A stretch of DNA of 64,000 nt, from the NCBI GenBank assembly GCA_023435225.1, contig JAEYRX010000041.1, forward strand, positions 62,001 through 126,000, read 5' to 3'. Below the pieces are notes generated by a model that saw only the letters and a program-made list of their open reading frames with translations, had not been told where the DNA came from and searched no databases. This document shows, one piece after another, positions 1 to 9,227 of the stretch (positions within the stretch are counted from its first letter, which is position 1; every line of letters starts with the position of its first letter). The translations under genes were made by a program, and so were the position numbers. Source of the stretch: Bacillota bacterium. Lineage in GTDB: Bacteria > Bacillota > UBA4882 > UBA8346.

Positions 1-45
1 AACCCACCTTATTTGCAAACTGGCAAATCAATCTAACGGCTGGAT

Positions 46-121
46 AAGAGCCGTATGAGGTGAGAGCTTCACGTACGGTTCTGTGAGAGGCTGAAAGAGA
101 AGTTCCCTTGGCCTACTCGAC
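46..121 (+). mobile_element. 3' end of a group II intron (domains V and VI)
   Basis: The segment 46-84 folds as the conserved domain V hairpin: GAGCCGTATGAGG pairs with the CGTACGGTTC strand around a short GAGA-type loop. It is followed by a domain VI-like hairpin ending near CCTACTCGAC at 121. This combination is typical of bacterial group II introns. Only the 3' end lies in the window, so any intron-encoded reverse transcriptase would be upstream. The intron/exon junction is placed at about 121/122 by similarity and could be off by one or two bases. Confidence 0.75.
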
Positions 122-400
122 TGAAGATTAGTGAGGCTTTGCAAGCTTTATAAAAATAGACCACGGAGGATGGTGGTTTCCCTTTTAAAGGGCGAGGGAT
201 CTGGTTTTAGGCCTAATAGCGACGGTAAAAATGAATACCGACTGGAGGCTAAAGCCCTCCGGCTACAAGACGCAAGGACCCTGAAGGGCCCTGAAAATGG
301 GATGAAATATCCGGCCCCGGTAATTATAAAAATGCAGTTATATCAATGAGTTTTGGGTTTTACAAAACCCTAACATAAAACCATTTAAGGAGGATTTTTC
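122..400 (+). other. GC-rich structured leader ahead of the first gene
   Basis: No convincing gene is seen here; a short open frame from 131 has no ribosome site and looks random. The DNA can form several stems, including GGAGG/CCTCC near 245-261 and GGACCCT/AGGGCCC near 276-290. A perfect GGGTTTT/AAAACCC inverted repeat lies at 355-370. The strong ribosome site AAGGAGG at 387-393 belongs to the gene at 401. It could be a 5' leader RNA or leftover intron target DNA; I could not match it to a riboswitch class. Confidence 0.35.
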
Positions 401-985
401 ATGTTTAAAAAAACCGCTAAAACTCTAATCTTGGTGTTCGTATTTCTGGCCGCCGGAGTGTTCCCCATAGTCGCTAATATCCAAGTAAGGGCAGCAGGGA
501 GCGGAACGATACCCCAGAAGTACAAAGGAACCATCACTCTGAAAAGGACTCACAATACTGCTGAAGCTAAAGTCAATGAGTCGGTGACTTATAAAAACTT
601 TCTCCTGATCGTCAGAGGTAAGAAAGCCAATCCTTATCACTTTATGAATCAAGACGATATCTCCGTCACTACGTCCGTCGAGGTGCAGGATTCGTCCGCC
701 ACCGTCCGTTGCCCGGCGCGGACCACCAAGGACTCTGAAACCGGGATCACTTTGATGATTGACATGGCCAAGCGGAAGTATGCCGTGACTGCGGGACCTA
801 TCGATAAGATACCCGCCCAAATCACCACCCAGGATGGCAAATTCAACGATTTTTACGGAATCATGGGGCAAACCGCTGCTGATATTCCCCTGCCGGTCTC
901 TTTAACTAAATTGAGCGGTTCCAAAACCATCCCGGAAACTAACGGAACTAAGGTGGCGATGGACTGGGATTTGCAGGCAATTTAA
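401..985 (+). CDS. Exported protein of unknown function
   Basis: 194 residues. The N-terminus is a clear signal peptide: two Lys, a hydrophobic run of about 18 residues, then an Ala-rich cleavage region near residue 32. The mature part is rich in Thr, Val and Lys with alternating polar and hydrophobic residues, suggesting an all-beta extracytoplasmic protein. No catalytic motif is recognised. The ATG follows AAGGAGG at good spacing. The next gene, on the same strand, is also exported and CsgG-like, so the two may act together. Both are more GC-rich than the rest of the window. The function is unknown. Confidence 0.7.
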   Translation: MFKKTAKTLILVFVFLAAGVFPIVANIQVRAAGSGTIPQKYKGTITLKRTHNTAEAKVNESVTYKNFLLIVRGKKANPYHFMNQDDISVTTSVEVQDSSATVRCPARTTKDSETGITLMIDMAKRKYAVTAGPIDKIPAQITTQDGKFNDFYGIMGQTAADIPLPVSLTKLSGSKTIPETNGTKVAMDWDLQAI

Positions 986-1015
986 TGTTTGACTGAATCT
1001 CTGAGTACTCTGTGT

Positions 1016-1047
1016 CTCTGTGGTATAGATATTTTTTAACCACAGAG
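1016..1047. repeat. Inverted repeat of the CTCTGTGG family
   Basis: CTCTGTGGT at 1016-1024 pairs perfectly with ACCACAGAG at 1039-1047, and the 5' side continues a run of CTCTGTG motifs. Related CACAGAG/CTCTGTG arms occur near 5760, 34771-34808 and 62181-62241. It lies between two same-strand genes and could act as a weak terminator or attenuator. Confidence 0.6.
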
Positions 1048-1105
1048 CATACAGGGTTCAACATCAACTTTGACCTGAAATATCAAAAAAGGAGTGATTT
1101 AAATA

Positions 1106-2053
1106 ATGAACCGTAGACTCGTCTTGACTTTCATGATCATTTTTATTTCCAGTATGCCCAATTTTCCTATTTTTGGCGCCGGGACTCTTTACAAAATCGC
1201 CGTCCTGCCCTTTGACGACGGTTCGATTAAGGACCGCTGGTGGAAAAATAATTGGGATGTGGGCAAGGGAATCTCCGATGAGCTGGTTACCGAACTGTTA
1301 AAGACCGGCAAGTTTCGGTTGATTGAACGGGAACAAATCGATAAAGTATTGAATGAGCAAAATTTCGGAACCAGCGGCCGGGTTGACAACAACAGCGCCG
1401 CCAAGATCGGCAAGATTTTGGGTGTCCAATACCTGGTCATGGGCCGGGTGACCGAATTCAGTTTCAAAAGCACCGAAGTCGGCGGTATAAGCCTCACCAA
1501 AGGTCTCGGCCTGGGAGTGAAAAGCACCAAGGCCAACGTGGCGATTGACGCCCGGTTGGTCGATACCGGCAGTGCCGAGATAATTTCCAGTGTAACCGGA
1601 AAAGGCAATAAAAGCACTGCCAACGTTAAAGTAGCGTACAAATGGGACGCCATTGCCTTCGGCAGCGATGAGTTCCGCCAGACCGACTTAGGGACAGCCA
1701 CTCGCGACGCGGTTGCTTCAGTAGCCAAGCAATTGGGAGAAAAAGCATACAGCGGCGGAGCAGTCCAGGCTAGTAAACTAAGTGGGGCCGTGGCCTATGC
1801 CAGCGGTAGCCGGGTGATCCTCAATATTGGTTCAGAGTCCGGAATCAAATCCGGAATGGTCTTCATTGTCCAGCACGTACTGGATGTGGTGAAAGATCCC
1901 GATACTGGTGAAGTTATTGATGAAGTAACGGAGCCGGTAGCCGAGATCAAGGTAACTGAAGTGAAGGCGAAATCGGCAACCTGTACCGTGGTGACCAAAT
2001 TGAATTCCAAGTATGTGATTGCAGTCGGAGATAAGGCGGAACAGAAACAGTAG
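1106..2053 (+). CDS. CsgG-like exported protein
   Basis: 315 residues with a signal peptide (about residues 1-24). Residues about 29-200 match the CsgG/curli-assembly fold: a start like KIAVLPFDD, then GISDELVTELLKTGKFRLIE, REQIDKVLNEQ, and GKILGVQYLVMGRVTEF. In known relatives this fold either forms an outer-membrane secretion pore or acts as a periplasmic lipoprotein-like component. The C-terminal 90 residues (from about VILNIGSESGIKSGM) resemble the small beta domain found at the end of FlgT-like proteins. No lipobox Cys is evident, so a true CsgG pore is not assured. The gene probably forms a unit with the exported protein upstream. Confidence 0.75.
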   Translation: MNRRLVLTFMIIFISSMPNFPIFGAGTLYKIAVLPFDDGSIKDRWWKNNWDVGKGISDELVTELLKTGKFRLIEREQIDKVLNEQNFGTSGRVDNNSAAKIGKILGVQYLVMGRVTEFSFKSTEVGGISLTKGLGLGVKSTKANVAIDARLVDTGSAEIISSVTGKGNKSTANVKVAYKWDAIAFGSDEFRQTDLGTATRDAVASVAKQLGEKAYSGGAVQASKLSGAVAYASGSRVILNIGSESGIKSGMVFIVQHVLDVVKDPDTGEVIDEVTEPVAEIKVTEVKAKSATCTVVTKLNSKYVIAVGDKAEQKQ

Positions 2054-2139
2054 GCCGCAAGGCTTATTCGTAACTTCATCACGGATTAATCACAAATCAC
2101 AATCCCCATTTTTGGGAAAAGATAGCTTTCAACTTTTAG

Positions 2140-2172
2140 CCGGGCTGTTTACAGCCCGGTTGTCTTGTTTTA
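2140..2172 (+). terminator. Rho-independent terminator after the CsgG-like gene
   Basis: CCGGGCTGT pairs with ACAGCCCGG around a two-base centre (2140-2159) and is followed by a T-rich stretch TTGTCTTGTTTT. It is well placed to end transcription of the two exported-protein genes. Confidence 0.75.
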
Positions 2173-2244
2173 ATATTAGTTTAAAGAAATTTTCAAAAGT
2201 GTCGATACTTAAAAAAGATTACTCTAACCGGTGGAGGAACTCCT

Positions 2245-3973
2245 TTGTTAAATGCTCTCTTGCTTTCACTGATTACCATTATCATCTGAGCGGTACACTC
2301 TCCTTCGTATGTTTTTTTAATGACCCAAGAACAGCTAACATACCAACAGCGGTTACATTCGGTTTATTTCAAATATTTATCGGTTTTCTGCTCTTAAGAA
2401 TGAAACTTACCAAAGAATATACCGTCGGCCGGGTATTGGGTTGGAGTATGTTACTCTGGGGTTACACAAGTTGGACCGGGCTATTTTGCGTTATATACCA
2501 GACTTAGCTCCTTTTGGATATTTGATCGGAAGTCCCTTCGCCTTTGTTACGACTGTTTCGATGTTAATTTTAATGGTTGAACAGGCGGGAAAAGAAAGAG
2601 ATATTTCTACGGAACGATTCAGTACTCTCTTTAAAAACTCCAAAGATATTATTTTCTTTTATAACTTGGATGGTCGGATTATTGATGCTAACCGGACAGC
2701 TATTGAGAAATATGGTTATGCTAAGGAAGAGTTACTGGGTATTAGCCTTTTTCAGCTCCGAAGTGACGATAAAAAAGTAATTGAGCAGCAAATGGCTGAG
2801 GCGATTAAGAAAGGAATTGCATTTGAAACTCTCCATTATCGTAAAGACGGAACGCCGATACCGGTTGAAGTATACTCTGTAGGAGCCATCATTGGAAACG
2901 AACAGGTTCTGATGAGTACTATCCGTGATATTACCGAACGGAAACAAGCGGAAGTAGCCCTAAAAATGATGAGTTTTACCGATAGTTTGACCGGCTTATA
3001 CAATCGGAGGTATCTTGATGCACACTTAAAAAACATTTATAAGAGACACAATTTACCAATTAGTATCGTAATTGGGGATATGAATGGCATCAAATTTATA
3101 AATGATGCTTTTGGGCATAAAACCGGTGATGACCTACTTAAGGAGATGGCTCAACTTTTTCATGAATCTTGTACCGACGATGACTTGATAATCAGGAGGG
3201 GTGGAGATGAATTTTTAGTCATTCTACCTCATACCGGAGCAAAATTGGCGGAAAATTTTTGTCATAGAGTAAAAAAGGCCTGTCAGGAAAGCAGCTTCGT
3301 CCCGATACAACCAAAAATTGCTTTAGGATATACGGTTAAAGAAATCTCCAATCAAAATCTGTAAGAAATCTTTAAAATTGCCGATGAGCGGATGTACCGC
3401 AATAAACTACTGGAAAATAAGAGTTCACGCAATGTTATTATCTCATCTTTACAGCATACTCTCTTTGAACGGAGTTATGAAACGGAGCAACATGCACAAC
3501 GCTTAACCGAACTTGTTTTTAAAATGGGCCGGGTAATCGGACTTGCCGCTAACCAAATGAATGACCTGGCGCTGCTGGCAACCCTTCATGATGTTGGTAA
3601 AATGGCCATTCCTGAAGAAATACTAAGTAAAGCGGGCTTGCTCTCTCCGGAAGAGTGGAAAATAATGAAAAATCATCCCATTATCGGCCACCGAATTATT
3701 CAAGCCATTCCTGATTTGACTCATATTGCGGAAGCGATTTTAGCCCATCATGAACGGTGGGACGGAACGGGTTATCCGCAAGGCTTGAAGCAGGAAGAAA
3801 TTCCATAAATCTCCCGAATTATTTCTATTGTGGACTCCTATGATGCTATGACCAATAAGCGGGTTTTTCAGGAAGCTATTTCTCACGAGTAAGCTCTGGA
3901 AGAAATTTTACGTTGTGCCGGTAACCAGTTCGATCCCGATTTAGCACAGGTGGTTTTAGGGATTTTCATCTGA
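2245..3973 (+). pseudogene. Decayed membrane PAS-GGDEF-HD-GYP signalling gene
   Basis: A TTG at 2245 behind GGTGGAGG begins a hydrophobic N-terminus, interrupted by TGA at 2287. The frame then shifts twice: membrane segments appear in one frame up to about 2460 and continue in another. From about 2600 one frame carries a PAS domain (FYNLDGRIIDANRTAIEKYG), a diguanylate cyclase domain (SLTGLYNRRYLDAHL, then RRGGDEFLVILP) and an HD-GYP phosphodiesterase (HDVGKMAIPEEIL, HHERWDGTGYPQG). That frame is cut by TAA at 3362, TAA at 3806 and TAA at 3890, yet homology resumes in frame after each stop, ending at TGA 3971-3973. This is a c-di-GMP turnover protein inactivated by several independent mutations. 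Recoding is unlikely given the mixture of frameshifts and stops. Confidence 0.85.
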
Positions 3974-4165
3974 TAATTTGGTTGAATCCGCTATTTTTTC
4001 AATATTATGTTTGCCCCCTTTTTCACAGGGTTTTTTGTCTTCCAAACACCGTCCATTATTCCATTTATTACAAACAGGGAATTGTTTGCCGCTTAGTTGA
4101 CGTTTATCCCAATTATCTTTATATTCCCAAAAAACTTCAATATTGTTTCTTTTACAATGCCACAT
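3956..4165 (-). CDS. Small cysteine-containing protein of unknown function
   Basis: 69 residues. ATG at 4165 follows GGAGG on the minus strand at normal spacing. It is polar and basic, with five Cys/His-type positions (HC near the start, then a Cys in each of the PVC, GRC and KPC motifs) and many Lys and Asn. The Cys pattern could bind a metal or form disulfides, but no family is recognised. Its 3' end overlaps the end of the convergent pseudogene by 18 bases. The overlap may simply reflect decay of that neighbour. Confidence 0.5.
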   Translation of the reverse strand: MWHCKRNNIEVFWEYKDNWDKRQLSGKQFPVCNKWNNGRCLEDKKPCEKGGKHNIEKIADSTKLSDENP

Positions 4166-4189
4166 TTAATAAGGCCTCCATATTTATAT

Positions 4190-4567
4190 TCAGGTTCTAA
4201 AATAATATAAACAAAGTATAATTCCTAATCCCGACATAAACTTCATAATAATAAGCGATTTGCTATAATGGTCATCTTTCCGGTGATGCCTTTTGGTGTT
4301 TAGAAAAAGGCCGATAGTACAAATGGCAAAAATAATCCCCGCTAAAATAAAGACATACCTTAACAGGTCCGAATCCCAAGTAGTCCGTAATTGAACATTA
4401 AAAATCCGGTCAAACAAAGTAGGTAATTCCGGCCGGGCTTTGTCGGCGATTATAATTGCTATAAACATTAAAAGCCAAGCTGCGACCCCAGTCCAATGGA
4501 TTAACTTCACCAGAATGTCCGGACCATGCCGCCGTTGTTTAATGATTTTATCGCTCTTGTCAATCAT
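4190..4567 (-). CDS. Small integral membrane protein
   Basis: 125 residues from an ATG at 4567, chosen because GAGGTG sits six bases upstream; an in-frame extension to 4609 lacks a ribosome site. Three hydrophobic segments are visible (about VAAWLLMFIAIIIAD, YVFILAGIIFAICTIGLFL, IIMKFMSGLGIILCLYYF), separated by a loop rich in charged residues and a basic HHRKDD linker. The layout resembles small cytochrome-b561-like or DUF membrane proteins, but no haem-binding His pairs are clear. It precedes the small Cys protein on the same strand, with about 24 bases between them, so the two probably form an operon. Confidence 0.6.
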   Translation of the reverse strand: MIDKSDKIIKQRRHGPDILVKLIHWTGVAAWLLMFIAIIIADKARPELPTLFDRIFNVQLRTTWDSDLLRYVFILAGIIFAICTIGLFLNTKRHHRKDDHYSKSLIIMKFMSGLGIILCLYYFRT

Positions 4568-4784
4568 CTTTTTCACCTCGTTAGTTAGAGTATGATAGGC
4601 GGAGAGCAATTAATAGTGAAAAACAATCTTTAAATTTTGTTTAAACCACATATATTAAATTTTATCTTGAAAAAAAGAAAAAGTAAAGAAAAGAAAAGGG
4701 GTATAATCTTTAGCGGATTGTTCCGGAACGCTCGACTCTGAATGTGACTCTTTAAAGAATTTATACGGAAAACTCCGAAAACAT

Positions 4785-4810
4785 CAAAAAACACAGTTTT
4801 CACTGTGCTT
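4785..4810 (-). terminator. Terminator after the SpeD-like gene
   Basis: On the minus strand CACAG and CTGTG (4792-4807) form a hairpin followed by six T residues (4786-4791). It lies just downstream of the SpeD-like gene. Confidence 0.8.
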
Positions 4811-4826
4811 TTTGTAATACAATATT

Positions 4827-5636
4827 TTACTTTCTATAAACGTTTTCCAACCAAGCCCGGGAGTTATTAGCCTGGGCGTCGGAGATGTTTTTAAATTGCT
4901 GATATTTGCTACCGCGGGAGATCAATGTCTCGTTGGTAACTTCACTATTAAACGCTTGCTTCAATTTGGGCAGTACTTCATCGTAGTTGAAGAAACGACA
5001 GGAAAAAAGGTCCAAATAGGCCCGCTGGGACTGCTCAAAATAGTGAAGACTGATATGACTTTCGGCAATCATTGTCATAATTGAAGTCACCTGCTCCGAT
5101 CCGGCCATATTTTTAACCACATACGGGCGGATAATTGGAGTCATCCCAATATTAAAAGGCATCGAATCAAAGAGCTCGAAAAGACCATCCATAGTCTTTG
5201 GGCCATTATAGTTTTTAAAATCCAGAAAGACATGAGGACCGAAATCTTCCGCTTCATTGATTTCGATTTTCTTTGGGTAACTCTCTTTACGTTCCCGTTC
5301 TAAAAGGTAGGATGATACCCGCTCTGCCGGAAAGGCGCCCCGAATTAGACCTTCAACTTTAGCGGTATCTATCGGGTCCGGAGAGACCAAATCAACAAAA
5401 TACACTTCCCGGAAGGAAAAGGTATGAATAGTAAAGTGTCCGCCAGCCAAAAAAACGAAGGCGCTTATGCCGCAATCCTCAGGAATAATACCGTTGTAAT
5501 AGGGAAGAATAAACGGCGGCATAACGGTTTTTACCCCCAACTTAACCGGCAGTTCTTCCAAGATCTCATGAACCAGCATGATATCATCCAAACGGGAACG
5601 ATACCCATTAAAAGCATCCATTACAAAATGATTCAT
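4827..5636 (-). CDS. Duplicated S-adenosylmethionine decarboxylase-like protein
   Basis: 269 residues from ATG 5636 (GAGG upstream; a longer frame to 5696 lacks one). The protein is two SpeD-like halves in tandem. In the C-terminal half, IAESHISLHYF (residues 190-200) carries the Glu192-Ser193 site where SpeD proenzymes self-cleave to make the pyruvoyl group, with His198 and Cys213 where family members place catalytic residues. In the N-terminal half the same position reads LAGGHFTIHTF, so the cleavage Ser and the Cys are missing. Bacterial SpeD is normally one domain of about 130 residues that dimerises; this looks like a covalently joined pair with one dead half. No spermidine synthase is next to it, and some SpeD homologues act on arginine or ornithine, so the substrate is open. 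Confidence 0.7.
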   Translation of the reverse strand: MNHFVMDAFNGYRSRLDDIMLVHEILEELPVKLGVKTVMPPFILPYYNGIIPEDCGISAFVFLAGGHFTIHTFSFREVYFVDLVSPDPIDTAKVEGLIRGAFPAERVSSYLLERERKESYPKKIEINEAEDFGPHVFLDFKNYNGPKTMDGLFELFDSMPFNIGMTPIIRPYVVKNMAGSEQVTSIMTMIAESHISLHYFEQSQRAYLDLFSCRFFNYDEVLPKLKQAFNSEVTNETLISRGSKYQQFKNISDAQANNSRAWLENVYRK

Positions 5637-5787
5637 ATATATCGCCTCGTTTCTAAAACTAATTTTTAAAATAAAACAATATATATTATAATACAAATTT
5701 CAGATTTCGCCAGTGTTTTTTATTTCTTCCCTAAAAAGCAATAAGTATAATTAGTCATGGAGGCACAAAGACACAGAGAAGATTACT

Positions 5788-8010
5788 TTAGAATAATTTC
5801 AATTGTTTTTTACTGATAATCTGATTTAACAGATCATTTAGTTCATCAAGTTTGTAAGGTTTGGTAACTACTCCACAGAAACCGAAGCGACGATAGTCGG
5901 CGATGATGGGATTATTGGCATATCCACTGGAAACAATCGCTTTGATATGAGGATCGATGTCCAAAAGATGTGCTATTGCCTCCTGACCACCCATACCTCC
6001 GGGGATAGTCAAATCCATAATAGCTGCGTCAAAAGGAGCGCCGTTTTTTTTTGCCAGCGTATATAAATCAATGGCTTCCTCGCCATCTTTGGCTAATACA
6101 ACCTCATAGCCACAATAACGTAACATGTCACCAACTACTTTCCGGATATTATCTTCATCATCCATTAAGAGAATTTTCCCTTCTCCATAATAGATTGTTT
6201 CAGGATTAGGTCGAGAACCGGGAATCGGATTAGAAGTTGCCGGTAAATAAATGATAAAGGTGGTTCCCACTCCTTCCTTGGACTCTACTTCGATATAACC
6301 ATCATGTTTCTTAATAATTGAATAAGAAGTGGCCAATCCCAGACCGGAACCTTCTTTTTTGGTAGTAAAAAAGGGATCGAAGATTTTGGTAAGATGTTCG
6401 CGGGGGATACCGATACCGTAGTCTTTAAGAGCTAATTTGATAAAATTACCGGCTTTATACCGGCTATCAGTATCTATCTTAACATTCCGGGCCGATACTT
6501 CAATATAACCACCCTTGGGCATGGCTTGTTTGGCATTTATTATTAAGTTGTTAATAACCTGACTTATTTGACCCTCATCGATTTCGGCATTCCATAAATC
6601 ATCAGACAAATAAAACAAGCATTTAACTTTTGAACCACTTAAGGCAAAACTTACAGTATCTTTTAATATTTCAGCTATTGAAGTGGTTTTTCTTACCGGA
6701 GAACCGCCTTTGGAAAATGTAAGTAATTGTTTGGTTAGGTCACTGGCTTTTTTAGTGGTTTCAACCGTATCAAAAAGATATTTTTTTATATCTTTACCGC
6801 TTTTAAGTTTTAGCAACGCTAATTGAATATTAGCTAAGATAGCCGCTAAAATATTATTGAAATCATGGGCGATTCCACCTGCTAGAATTCCCAGCGATTC
6901 TAACTTTTCCGTTTTAAGAAGTTCACTCTCATATTTTATTTTTTCAGTAATATTTTGAAATACCACAATTACCCCAAGATGAACATTTTGGGGATTTTTG
7001 ATTGGGGCACAGCTTAGTGAGATATTCAATTCGATTAGGTTTTTGTTTACCAGGACAGCGTTATTTAAGTAAAAAATATTACCTATTTCTTGAACTGTTT
7101 TGTATATTTCAAACGATTCACTTGTTTTGTCATCAATAACATAGAAGATTTTATCCAGACTTTTTCCAAAGGATTCCTCATTGGTATAACCTGTCAATTC
7201 CTCCCCGATCTTGTTTATCATCACCACATCGCCAATTTGATTGGTAGCAATTACTCCGTCTCCTATTGAACTCAAGGTTACTAATAACCGTTCCCTTTCG
7301 GCATTTAACTCTTCCTTAACCTGAATTAATTCAATTTCGGTAATTTTCCGTTTGGTAATATCATGAAAGTGAAAGGCAAGACCATCCGGGAAGGGATGAA
7401 CGTGAACTTCAAACCAGTATTCAAAGTTAGGTAGTAATATCTCGAAATGAAAAGGTTCTTTTTTAATAAATGCTTGATAAAGCTGATTATAATAGGTTGA
7501 CTCCAAGAATTCGGGAAAGACATCCCAGATAACTTTGTTAATTACCGTATCCTTTTTTATCTGCCAGAGCCGTTCAGCCTCTTCATTAAAGTAAATAAAA
7601 CGCCAGTTATTATTTATAGCATAAAAAGCGTCGGTTATGCTGTCGAGAATATTGGAGATTTGCCGGGTGCTATGGCGCAAAGCTTCTTGAGCTAAATTTA
7701 ACTTAAGAAAATTTTGGCTATTAATATCAGCTACTTTCTCAAATTCTTCATAATCGAATATAGGAGGAATCGTTTGATCAAGAAAGAAGAGCTGGTTAAT
7801 ATTTTTTTTGATGTTCCGGTTCATTACCCGGCTGATGATAAAAGAAAAGTATCCGGCAGATAGCACTAATAGTATAAAACTGGTGAATAATTCGGTAAGT
7901 AGAGAAAAAAAACAAGATATTATAATACCGAAAATAAGAGCTATTAGTAAAAATGAAAGAATAGTACATAGTTGCACTCGCTGGATTTCCGAGATCAAAG
8001 ATTTTTTCAA
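5788..8010 (-). CDS. Hybrid sensor histidine kinase with receiver domain
   Basis: 740 residues, starting at TTG 8010 behind GGAGGG. Order: two N-terminal membrane segments (about 15-62), a PAS domain (about 105-225, NILDSITDAFYAINNNWRF), a second PAS (about 235-365, LVTLSSIGDGVIATNQIG), a histidine phosphoacceptor region (GIAHDFNNILAAILANI), a HATPase domain with N box (INNLIINAKQAMP) and G boxes (DYGIGIPREH, GSGLGLATSY), and a C-terminal receiver (LLMDDEDNIRKVV, phosphoacceptor Asp in AAIMDLTIPGG, Lys in VVTKPYK). This is the usual layout of soil-bacterium hybrid kinases. No separate response regulator lies beside it, so the output partner is elsewhere or the receiver acts as a phosphate sink. 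Confidence 0.92.
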   Translation of the reverse strand: MKKSLISEIQRVQLCTILSFLLIALIFGIIISCFFSLLTELFTSFILLVLSAGYFSFIISRVMNRNIKKNINQLFFLDQTIPPIFDYEEFEKVADINSQNFLKLNLAQEALRHSTRQISNILDSITDAFYAINNNWRFIYFNEEAERLWQIKKDTVINKVIWDVFPEFLESTYYNQLYQAFIKKEPFHFEILLPNFEYWFEVHVHPFPDGLAFHFHDITKRKITEIELIQVKEELNAERERLLVTLSSIGDGVIATNQIGDVVMINKIGEELTGYTNEESFGKSLDKIFYVIDDKTSESFEIYKTVQEIGNIFYLNNAVLVNKNLIELNISLSCAPIKNPQNVHLGVIVVFQNITEKIKYESELLKTEKLESLGILAGGIAHDFNNILAAILANIQLALLKLKSGKDIKKYLFDTVETTKKASDLTKQLLTFSKGGSPVRKTTSIAEILKDTVSFALSGSKVKCLFYLSDDLWNAEIDEGQISQVINNLIINAKQAMPKGGYIEVSARNVKIDTDSRYKAGNFIKLALKDYGIGIPREHLTKIFDPFFTTKKEGSGLGLATSYSIIKKHDGYIEVESKEGVGTTFIIYLPATSNPIPGSRPNPETIYYGEGKILLMDDEDNIRKVVGDMLRYCGYEVVLAKDGEEAIDLYTLAKKNGAPFDAAIMDLTIPGGMGGQEAIAHLLDIDPHIKAIVSSGYANNPIIADYRRFGFCGVVTKPYKLDELNDLLNQIISKKQLKLF

Positions 8011-8391
8011 TGATTAATCGCCCTCCGATTATCCGTAATCCTTTGAGCGTATTGTTTCTTACAATTAACAACCTAACTAAAGGAGTTTATTCCATTTATA
8101 GATATTGATAATAATCCTTAACTTTTAATAAAATCGGCATTCTTAAATTATATTTTGTTAAATTAATGTTACAAATATAATATAAGAGAAATTTTAAGAA
8201 AAGTAATTATGAAACTCTCTTATTATAAAAAATTAGTATATTTGTAATTATATAATATATTGAAACTAATTTTCAATATACGGAAAACCGAGCTTGACTA
8301 TTCTTTAATATTGTGTTACTTTGAGGTTAAATGGTGTCTTTTTGGGCATTGTTATGTAAAAATATGGAAATCATTATATAAAGGAGCATCT
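8011..8391. other. AT-rich divergent intergenic region
   Basis: 381 bases separating the kinase (minus) from the IclR regulator (plus). The central part (about 8100-8280) is extremely AT-rich with many TATAAT-like hexamers, so divergent promoters are likely, but no single promoter stands out. The ribosome site AAAGGAG at 8380 belongs to the IclR gene. No RNA gene or repeat was recognised. Confidence 0.5.
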
Positions 8392-9213
8392 ATGAGTAGA
8401 TATCGAAAAGATGACGAAACCGGTGAAACGGTACAATCAGTTGTTAGAGCCTTAATGTTGTTGGAACTGATGGCCAAAGAGAACGGTCCCATCTCCCTTT
8501 CGGAGTTGGCCCAGAAAGCCGGTTTAAAAATGACGACAGTACATCGTTTGCTTACTACCATGATGTATAAGGGTTTTGTGGAACAAGATTCCGTAACGTT
8601 ACGGTATCGTTTAGGTGTCAAAACTTTTGAAATTGGGAATGCCGCCTTAATGATTAATGATCTAAGAACAATAGTCCGACCTTTTTTGAAAGAATTATCG
8701 GAGCAAATTAATGAGACTATTAATTTGGCGGTATTGGATGGTCCGGAAGTTGTCTATATCGATCAGATTGAATCCACTAATATTGTAATTGTTAAGATGT
8801 TTGCCCGGGTAGGGAGTAGGGGACCCGCTTACTGTACCGGAACCGGAAAAGTGTTGTTGGCTGACTTGTCAACTGAAGAATTACGTAAGAGGTTATCTAA
8901 TGTAGATTTCATCAAATTTACCGAATACACGGTAACTGATATCGAAAAACTAATTGATACGTTAAATAAAATTAAGAAAAATGGTTATGCATTGGACTTT
9001 TCCGAGCGAGATGAAGGTGTAACTTGTATTGCTGCGCCTATCCGTAATTTTGAAGGCCGGGTACAGGCTGCCATAAGTGTATCAGCTCCGGTCCAACGAA
9101 TGCCGGAAGAGCGAATTAAAGATGAAATTTTACCGGTAATTCTTAACATTTCCAATAAAGTTTCTCAAAAGCTAGGGTTTGTAGAAGGGAAAATACCGTT
9201 AAAATTGATTTAA
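8392..9213 (+). CDS. IclR-family transcriptional regulator
   Basis: 273 residues from ATG 8392 with AAAGGAG upstream; the open frame extends further upstream without a ribosome site. Residues about 15-75 are the IclR winged helix (VVRALMLLELMAKENGPISL, then MTTVHRLLTTMMYKGFVEQD). Residues about 90-255 are the effector-binding domain with the family signature region (FARVGSRGPAYCTGTGKVLL and YALDFSERDEGVTCIAAPIRN). Family members repress or activate catabolic genes in response to small carboxylic acids. The nearest metabolic gene is the convergent gdhA, which is not necessarily its target. A well-formed terminator follows. Confidence 0.92.
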   Translation: MSRYRKDDETGETVQSVVRALMLLELMAKENGPISLSELAQKAGLKMTTVHRLLTTMMYKGFVEQDSVTLRYRLGVKTFEIGNAALMINDLRTIVRPFLKELSEQINETINLAVLDGPEVVYIDQIESTNIVIVKMFARVGSRGPAYCTGTGKVLLADLSTEELRKRLSNVDFIKFTEYTVTDIEKLIDTLNKIKKNGYALDFSERDEGVTCIAAPIRNFEGRVQAAISVSAPVQRMPEERIKDEILPVILNISNKVSQKLGFVEGKIPLKLI

Positions 9214-9227
9214 GTTAAAATAAAGCG

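Noticed and set aside
122..345. c-di-GMP (GEMM) riboswitch
   Set aside because: Some stems look similar, but the expected conserved order of motifs is not present.
131..349. 72-residue open frame after the intron end
   Set aside because: No ribosome site, composition follows the stem-rich DNA, and no protein-like pattern.
425..871. Long minus-strand frame opposite the exported protein
   Set aside because: It is the shadow of a gene with a signal peptide and a strong ribosome site on the plus strand.
1189..1728. 179-residue minus-strand frame
   Set aside because: Shadow of the CsgG-like gene; no ribosome site.
2245..3973. Stop-codon read-through or recoding in the PAS-GGDEF-HD-GYP gene
   Set aside because: Several different stops plus two frameshifts fit decay; no recoding signal was seen.
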